This document shows positions 57,193-64,000 of a stretch of 64,000 nt of DNA, piece after piece. Numbering within the stretch: the first letter of the stretch is position 1; each line of letters starts with the position of its first letter. Below the pieces are notes generated by a model. It made no database searches. It was given only the letters and a program-made list of their open reading frames with translations, and had not been told where the DNA came from. A program made the position numbers and the translations under genes. Origin of the DNA: Schistosoma haematobium (Eukaryota > Platyhelminthes > Trematoda > Strigeidida > Schistosomatidae); NCBI RefSeq assembly GCF_000699445.3, contig NC_067196.1:24941116-25005115 (forward strand), written 5' to 3'.

Positions 57193-57286
57193 ATTATCAG
57201 AATGGGTTTTGTGAAGATTTTTAGAAATGTCGCTGGTTGAAATCAATCAAATTTCTAAAAATCTCCACAAAACCCATTCTGATAAT
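57193..57286. repeat. Family B tail foldback (about 35-bp arms)
   Basis: ATCAGAATGGGTTTTGTGAAG at 57196 pairs with the inverted copy ending ACAAAACCCATTCTGAT at 57283; the arms extend through TTTTTAGAAAT. The loop is about 22 bp and contains CGCTGGTTGAAATCA. It is a minus tail joined to a plus tail without any ribozyme. Confidence 0.85.
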
Positions 57287-57579
57287 AAGAATAAATTAAT
57301 AAAACAGAATCTAATTCATTCTATTAGATGTAGCAACACTAAATTTGATTTTTGTTACTATTTTCAGTCAAAATTTAATGATAATTTCCAATGAAAGCAG
57401 GAAATGTTAACTTTAAATTTTCTGAATGAAAACAAGCAAAATGACAGTTATTATCATTATCAATAGTAATTACAGATTTAGTTATCACTAACAATCTAAA
57501 TATTAAAAAATAAAAACAGAATTGAAGTGTTATTACATTCGAAAGTTAATATGTTTAGATCATTGTAGGAATATATCAT

Positions 57580-57725
57580 CTACATTGAAATCGAATCTTA
57601 CGAGCAGGATTGTGAATGCTCACTGCTGAGGAGTCCCACAATAGGACGAAATAGCCGGTCAGTGCTTTCAGGTTTTCAGTGGTGGTCTAATATATCATTT
57701 GGTTCATGATCTCAATCAAAAACTA
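57580..57725 (+). repeat. Family B ribozyme repeat, 5'-truncated
   Basis: Starts just inside the B box (AATCGAATCTTACGAGCAGG), then GATTGTGAATGCTCACTG, the ribozyme and the tail TTCAGTGGTGGTCTAAT and TTCATGATCTCAATCA. Confidence 0.75.
57621..57667 (+). ncRNA. Hammerhead ribozyme, family B type, weakened stem III
   Basis: Stem I CACTG, CTGAGGA (57625-57631), stem II GTCC/GGAC and GAAA are intact. Stem III is changed: GAAATAGCCGGTC instead of GAAACGGCCGTCC, so the hairpin before the cleavage GTC is mispaired, and stem I return reads AGTGC, one base short. Confidence 0.65.
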
Positions 57726-57949
57726 AGCTATTTTGATGATTTAATAATAATTCTATTAACATTAACCGTTCAGTTTCACATCGTAATAAATCATCAAAAT
57801 GCCATAAAACCATTTTCTCTTTCATCAGTAATATTTACTTATTTACTAAAACTTAATTCAATTGATTCCAGTATAGAAAATAATTTATTAATTCCAAATT
57901 TTTTGAAAAAAATATTATGTTCTAAAAAAATAATTAAATGGTTTAATTT

Positions 57950-58432
57950 GGTAGTTGAATTCACCAGTCGGTTAAACCTAGACCACCATCTAAAACCGTT
58001 TAGTCCTAGCATGGGACTGCTCATCAGTGTGCACCCACTATCCCGCTCGAGGGGGGTTAAACCCAGGACCTTCGGTCTCGCGCACGGACGCTTAACCTCT
58101 AGACCACTAAGCCAGCACTCAACGGTGTTAATGTCTAACTTTAACCAATCCACGAAATTGCACCACCGTCCACCGTTGTCCTCAGTGAGTCACTGCCTCA
58201 CAACAGACCTGGTTGAATACCACTGGTCACGGTTTCTCATTAGAACTCCAGAAAATATCTCCTGAAGCCAGTCACTAGTGATGATTATCATCACGAAGGG
58301 ATTTTGTGGAGATTGTAGTAATTTAATAGTTGAATTCATGAGTCGATTAAAGTTAGGACGAAACGGCCGTCCGGTGCTTCCAGGTTATCCATAGTGGTCT
58401 AACTTTAATCACCGTTCTTCTGAACAACAACA
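57950..58432. repeat. Family B ribozyme repeat, tandem and foldback
   Basis: 57955-58280 is a full minus unit with boxes (GGACCTTCGGTCTCGCGC, TTAACCTCTAGACCACTAAG) and a 5' extension. Its ribozyme is damaged: the segment between GAAA and the tail, including the cleavage site, is deleted (AAACCGTTTAGTCC). A second minus tail (AAGGGATTTTGTGGAG) at 58298 runs to about 58354. At about 58355 the strand switches to a plus copy that starts in stem II (AGGACGAAACGGCCGTCCGG) and runs into its tail (CTTCCAGGTTATCC). The switch point is inside the ribozyme. Frames at 57699 (+) and 57839 (-) are translated repeats. Confidence 0.8.
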
Positions 58433-59362
58433 TCATCACCATATACTTTAAAGAGAAGTTAGCCATTAGAATTCCACTAGAACTGAGCAACAGCTTGTTT
58501 AGTTGATCTAAAATTTAGTTGGTTATTATCCATAACTGTATGTTTGTTTTCATTTTTTCCCATCTTAGTTTAAATTATTACTGAGATTTTGTACTACATG
58601 AAAATTGATTGTTCACTACTAAATTTCATTCATGTAACTGGTGAAAGTTGAAATTTACATAGAGCTATTTTGATCCAGTTTTAGGATTTGTTTTCTCCCA
58701 TAATGTTCTTTAAGTGTATTTGTAAAAAGACTGTATCACTTCATTAAAATCAAGGTTAACTTCATAATATAGATAAGTGTGTGATTTACTCTTCAACATT
58801 TAACCTAATATACAAATGCCTATGATAAATACGCTGTCATAAGAGTAAGATAGAATACAAAACCTTACAATCATTTGTAGAATCCTGATTACGTTTAAAT
58901 CATCATATCATATAATTAACACAGTGTCAATGTCTAACACGTTAAAAACTATAATTTTCTAATATATGGTCTCAATTGTCAGGTTGTTTTTGAATTTACT
59001 TTTGTACATTGTTGATTGTTGTTGACTAACTTCCTTATTCAACGAAAGTATAATCGCTTTGTAGACTGAAATGTAGTTCATATATTCTCTTATTCTTCTT
59101 CAGTCTTTTAAATTTTTACACGAACGCTTTTTTTTAAACTCACTTTGTAATGAAGTACCACTACACTAGGTACAAACCTAACGACGACTGAATCTTACAG
59201 ATTCTAGAATATATTATAATACAAAGAAACTCCTAAGCAGTGTTATAAGTCCAAATTCTGGTCTTCAGCTGATGCTAGTTTGTAAAGTAGAAAACAAAGT
59301 AAAATGAAGTGCAAGTTTTTTTTATCAACGTATGGATATCTAAATCAAGTTCCTGTTTAATG
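58433..59362. other. AT-rich stretch, nothing recognised
   Basis: No gene, RNA or known repeat seen. Confidence 0.45.
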
Positions 59363-59364
59363 TT

Positions 59365-59765
59365 TCATTGAAATCATGAATCAATATAAGCTAGACGAAC
59401 ATTGAAAACTTGGAAGCACCGGACAACCGTTTGGTCTTAGTACAACACTCTCACTATTGTGTATCCATAACCCCACACGCAGGACTCAAACCCTGTACCT
59501 TCAATGTTGCATGTGAACGCTTAATCTCTAGACCATTAAGCCGGTATCTAACGATATTAATGTTTAACCTCAATCAATACACAACATTGCGAGACTATCT
59601 TCCATTATCTTCAGTGGACGATTGCCTCACACGTCACAGATGAGCTCCGTCGGTCAACGATTCTCACTAGAACCCCGAAACTGTCCTCTTCAAGTTAGCA
59701 GGATCATGGATGTGTAATGCTGAGGAGTCCCATGATTTCAATGAAACTGAACAACCTCCACGATT
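59365..59765. repeat. Family B ribozyme repeat, head-to-head pair
   Basis: 59365-59695 is a minus unit with a degenerate ribozyme (GACAACCGTTTGGTC), inverted boxes (CTTAATCTCTAGACCATTAA) and a 5' extension (AATGTTTAACCTCAATC). At about 59700 a plus copy starts (AGGATCATGGATGTG, TGCTGAGGAGTCCCATGATT) and jumps from stem II directly to the tail end (ACAACCTCCACGATTCC), so its ribozyme is deleted. It lies about 375 bp beyond the 3' end of the minus-strand Penelope-like copy. Confidence 0.75.
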
Positions 59766-60139
59766 CCAAACGGAAAATCAATTTCAATGGTTTTAAAAAC
59801 TTGGGAATTGGGTAGATGATCTTTATTAATGTTAGAAATCTGTATTTTCTAGTAAGTGAAAAAAACAGAGTAAAATTTTTATACTGATGTTTTGCTGTTC
59901 AATGAGAATAACTCTTCAAAGTAGTAATAGACCAGAATTTAAAAACGTCTCATCTTATTTATGGTAACTCGGTCGAAGTTTTTCTGTATGAAGTAATTTT
60001 AAATTGTTGAGTGAATGAATTGATAAATAATAACAGTTATGTATATATTCTTAGATTTGATGAATGAATGAATCATAAGATACAGCATATGTCTATGTGG
60101 TTGAAATTTTTCCTATCACATTTGTGTTAACAATGTTAG

Positions 60140-61200
60140 TTTGTGAGAGGAGGTTGTGTAAGTCAGATGAAATTTTGTCTTATCCCCTAGTTTCTATTCA
60201 GATAATTTTCATCCTTTTTTATTAAGTGATTCTTCTAAGAGACGTTCTTGGTAATTTTTTTAGTTTTTCTGAACTATTTCAATATAAATATTATCGTGGT
60301 CTAATATTATGGTGTGTAAATGTCTGGTTGAAGAATTTTTAGACTTTTCGAACTGTTTTGAATTTCCCGGTTTTCGAACAGAAGCTCGACAATGTTTATT
60401 CACTCTAATATTAGTTTATCGAGTAATCTGCTCGATGTATATTGCGTCACGGTCTGAACATTTTATTTTGTAGATATAATTAGATTGTGAATTATTGGGT
60501 AATTTATCTTCTAAATGGACAAGTTTGTTTCGTAATGTGTCTAAAAAATACCCTGATATTGGATTTGTTGAATATTCTTCCGATCAAATTTAATGTGCGT
60601 GATCTGCATGTAGTACATGAATTCGGAGCACATTTTTGATCATATTTAAAGTTGATTTCTATTTTGTGGATGAAATTCTTCGTATAGTTATTTCTTTGAA
60701 GAATTTTGTTTATATGTGGTGGTTTGTTTCATTTGTTGTCAATATATCAACTCTCTAGAGACAATCGATATCATTTCACTGATGAAGTGTGAGGGTCTAA
60801 AATCCTAATATTTGTTTGTGTTAATTCTTAACAAGTCATATTCAAATATCCATTTTCTTCTCGATCAACTAGACAATCTAAAAATGTCAAACCACCTTAA
60901 TCTAATTCTGAAGTAAATTTAATACTGGACGATTCATTGTTTAATTCATTCCAAAATGTCATGTTTTATTACCGTGAAAATGTTATTGACGTATCTTAGT
61001 CATACTTTTGGTTAAAGTATTTTTAAGATATTTTCTTTAGATTTATAGATGAATAGATTTGCGATTTTAGGTAGTGCAGGTGAACCAATCAGTACCTCAT
61101 TGGTTTATCAATAATAAATTTCCCTAAAATGTAAAATAATTGTTTTTTTTAAACAGAATAGTAAGGCTTTGATGATTTTACTAGTGCTAAGTGAAGACGT
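60140..61200 (-). pseudogene. Penelope-like element, RT palm to GIY-YIG, decayed, different subfamily
   Basis: Recovered by translating the minus strand across several frameshifts. In order: GSPALPKIANLFIYKSKENI (RT motif of the GSPLSP type, about 61085); LRYVNNIFTVIKHDILE (the YVDD box, here YVNN, near 60985); EKKMDI and PHTSS-like post-palm pieces; LVHLEDKLPNNSQSNYIYKI and KCSDRDAIYIEQITR (zinc-like Cys and a YIG box with Glu for Gly, near 60460); VNKHCRASVRKPGNSKQFEK; KNYQERLLEES and NRN near the end at about 60190. The CSDRDAIYI and SVRKPGNSKQ segments differ clearly from the copy at 33905, so it belongs to another subfamily. Both catalytic Asp residues of the RT box are lost. Confidence 0.8.
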
Positions 61201-61475
61201 TTCTGATAAATAACTTTCGGTAATAGGGATGGTCATACAACTTGTGAATGTAATTTTGTTATATGTTAAATAACAATTTATTACTAATTAGAGATTACTG
61301 GACTTATAAAATGCTATTTATCTGCAATCAACTCATATATGTAAGTCTGATGTGTAAATCTAAAATGATCGAACAATTTACATAGTGAAATATGAATAGA
61401 AATCTTAACAGAATAAAATGAGTGTATTTCATAGACGCAAAAGAATATCAAGCGACCTACTGCTCAGAATACTAG
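61201..61475. other. AT-rich stretch, possible 5' remainder of the PLE copy
   Basis: Nothing clearly recognised; may contain further decayed RT fingers of the minus-strand Penelope-like copy. Confidence 0.35.
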
Positions 61476-61479
61476 CCCT

Positions 61480-61895
61480 TTGGTAGGTAGATAAGTATCT
61501 CGCCTGTGTTATGGCTAACTCCGCCTGGAGCCCCTCTGGGGCTACTGCTGGTCTTAAGCCCGGATAAAGGAGGGGGTTGGGCATGGGGTTAGCGACCCCA
61601 TCCCGTAGAAAACTAACTCGCTAAAAAACGCTAACCAAAACGTTGTGTTACGGCTTCCGTAAGATAGTAAAAGTTAATAGAACGTTTTGTATTAATTTCG
61701 GGATTTCTTCAGCTACCAATCTACAAAGGTTATTGAGAATTCTAAAACAAATAGAGCGGTCAACATGCTTGACTTGTTCATTTCTATATACCACTGGACA
61801 CAACAAGGAGGGACCAGTATCGTTGAGTTTTCATGGCGAACACCATATTTTAAGCAGACTAATCGGAGTGATTCATCAGTAAAATATCTTATGTA
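61480..61895 (+). mobile_element. RTE retrotransposon, 5'-end-only fragment
   Basis: A GC-rich island (GGAGCCCCTCTGGGGCTAC, AAGCCCGGATAAAGGAGGGG, GGGGTTAGCGACCCCATCC) in AT-rich surroundings. From memory it resembles the 5' region that precedes the endonuclease of the SR2-type RTE elements whose 3' parts occur elsewhere in this window. The 79-codon frame at 61643 (CYGFRKIVKVN) fits the upstream leader of that family. It stops at 61895 before any endonuclease motif. No other 5' copy is in the window, so the family assignment rests on recall. Confidence 0.55.
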
Positions 61896-64000
61896 GTGTT
61901 CGTCGAATAAAAAAGAGACGTGTTTTGTATAAATTTGATAACTAATTATTTACGTTTTATTATCTTTTTCAGTAGTACTATTAGTAGTATAACTTGAAAA
62001 ATGATTAAATTTCTCCTAGTTTTAAAATACAGAATTAGATTTCATTTTGAATATATCTTCATTGTTTAGCAAACTTTAAACAAAATCATTAAAATCCTTT
62101 CTGGTTGATATAAACACTATACAATTACCATTTCATTGGAAAACTAGACCACAAAATATGAAAATCCATAAATAACATTCTAAAAAACTAATAATAATAT
62201 TAACTACTTATCTACGGTCATAACAAGTCACGTTCTGACTATTTTTGTTCTTTTCTGACGAACTTTGAAATGAAATTCAAATGTTAACAGTCCATTTATA
62301 TATATGTATATACTGACTCACATTGGAATCGTCATATTCTAATTGTAGTGTGGTAAATATAATTCGCTGCAGTTTATCGATTAACCACACGTATAAACAT
62401 GTTTATTGTAGTCAAGAAATCACATAGAAAATTTAAATCTTCAGTTTCCAATAGATCTGACCACACTTTTCGTGTCTATAATAAACGTAATCTCTACAGA
62501 ACGATTGATGTAGTTGATGATTGTGTAAAAAGAGAAATTTCATACTTTTTCTTTCGTATTATTATTATTCTTGATAATGTTATAATGATTTTAAAGGGAT
62601 TTTGTTTTATAGTTTAAAAAGAAAGAAGAAAAATCCTTCATCACAAAATGATGATTGATACAAATCTGTTACTCGTGAATAACAAATAGAAGGTTTTGAA
62701 TTGAGACAATATGATTTACACTGAAGTTATCAAGTTAGTTTACTAATAAGTTGTATTTTAATTATATATTCTCATATGATTCACATTAACTAATGGTGTA
62801 ACAGTCATAACAATAATTGGAAGCTTGTAAATATTTGAATAAATGATTCATATTATCATATGCCTTCTAATATACTATTCAGTCTTGATATACTTTATGA
62901 GTGGTAAGTCCTTCGAAAATTCTCTAATCTCAGTATTCCATTATTAATATTCTTGAATTATCGATTCTGACCTCAACATTTGATAAACTAAATTTTAACT
63001 CGTGATACAGCGTGATTTATCCTAGAGAATTATACACGTTCTTTGTACAGAACAACATTGTACTTTAGTCGTAACTTGAGAAAGCCCATAACTTTAAATG
63101 ATTACTGTTTTCAACCGTCTTAAACTTATCATTTATTATAGGAATTGAATATTTCATATAAAAATAACAATTACAATGTCGAATATAACTATTCAATAAG
63201 TTGGTCAATAGTTCTATTTTCTGAAATCTCTTCAGGTAAGGTTTAAGGAATTTAGTTTCATGAGTAGCTTATCATTTTAATCGCTTTAACTAATCCCGTA
63301 TCTTATTAAATTTATAGTTTCCTCATAATATAAAATAATTAAATAATGTTAGTTAGAAGAAGTAACCATAATCTTATGATGTATTAGGTGTATATAAAGG
63401 TCATGAACTCTAAGGTTTAAACAAAGCTTGGAGCGTTAAAAAGAAATACAGTGAATTACTCTTTTCACAGAGAAAAAAAAGCGGTTATTCACATTACAAA
63501 CTTAATGAATCTCATAAACTAGTCACGTACAACTATTGACTAAGAAAGATGAAATCTTTTGTCAAATGAAAGTAATCCGCACAGTTTATAGGTTATCAAT
63601 GAATTATTCAAAATAGATAAATATCATCTTTAAAATAGAATCCAGAATATGATATTTATTGTTGTGTTTACGACTAATTGAGAAAAAACTATAACTATAT
63701 GTATTTTATGAACGTAATTAATTTTGTAAATTATGTAAAAATGATAATGAAAACCTCTTGTTAAACTTGAATTCATTACCATGGATTTATAGTCTGAAAT
63801 ACAGTTGGTGGTCAGTCAGCTACAACGTAGAAATAGGCACATATATGCATCGATCCAAGTTGTCACACCTCATAATCACAACAACATGAACACCAAATTC
63901 ATAGAAGTAGTTACTTCGATGATAGTAATATGTAAAAGAAATATTTCATATAAGGATATAATGCAGGAAGAAAGGATTAGAAAGAAAGCTATAAAGTAAT
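61896..64000. other. AT-rich stretch, nothing recognised
   Basis: No gene, RNA or known repeat seen. Frames of 60-72 codons (62399, 63805) are not supported. Confidence 0.5.

Overview
This 64 kb AT-rich window looks like genome sequence from a blood fluke (Schistosoma or a close trematode relative). The basis is its repeats: tRNA-like repeats of about 330 bp that carry hammerhead ribozymes (the Smα type known from schistosomes), RTE-clade non-LTR retrotransposons, Penelope-like elements with a GIY-YIG nuclease, and a Merlin DNA transposon. I recognise no host protein-coding gene, rRNA or genuine tRNA gene. Nearly every open frame above 100 codons lies in a transposable element or is the antisense shadow of one.

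Layout. 1-4 kb: a three-copy dispersed repeat, a 5'-end-only RTE fragment (minus) and a degenerate Smα head-to-head pair. 4-11 kb: an RTE copy (minus), a decayed Penelope-like fragment (plus, 5640-6475), and a second RTE copy (minus, 8575-10990) split by a palindromic insertion of Smα units. 13-18 kb: a ribozyme-repeat fragment, a deleted RTE derivative (plus) and a Merlin transposon with a perfect 8-bp target duplication. 19-28 kb: a solo LTR with a 4-bp duplication, an RTE 3' half, and more ribozyme repeats. 28-35 kb: the densest part, with several head-to-head ribozyme repeats, two adjoining long inverted repeats (31034-32876 and 32877-about 33873), and a Penelope-like element with an intact 303-codon frame. 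35-48 kb: a Merlin MITE, a long decayed RTE copy carrying an LTR-like insertion, and a nearly full-length SR3-like RTE element. 49-64 kb: a second copy of the deleted RTE derivative, a cluster of family B ribozyme repeats, a third Penelope-like copy (minus, 60140-61200) and an RTE 5' fragment.

How the parts may relate. There are two tRNA-like repeat families. Family A is Smα-like, with core CTGACGAG. Family B has core CTGAGGAG. Both put a pol III box region just upstream of a hammerhead motif and both recur as head-to-head foldbacks (minus copy left, plus copy right). All three Penelope-like copies have a ribozyme repeat within about 400 bp, and one is itself part of a head-to-head palindrome. 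Hammerhead ribozymes in Smα repeats and in Penelope-like elements are established knowledge. That the repeats here are mobilised by, or derived from, the Penelope-like elements is my inference. All alignments were made by eye, so repeat boundaries are good to about 5-20 bp unless a target duplication fixes them.
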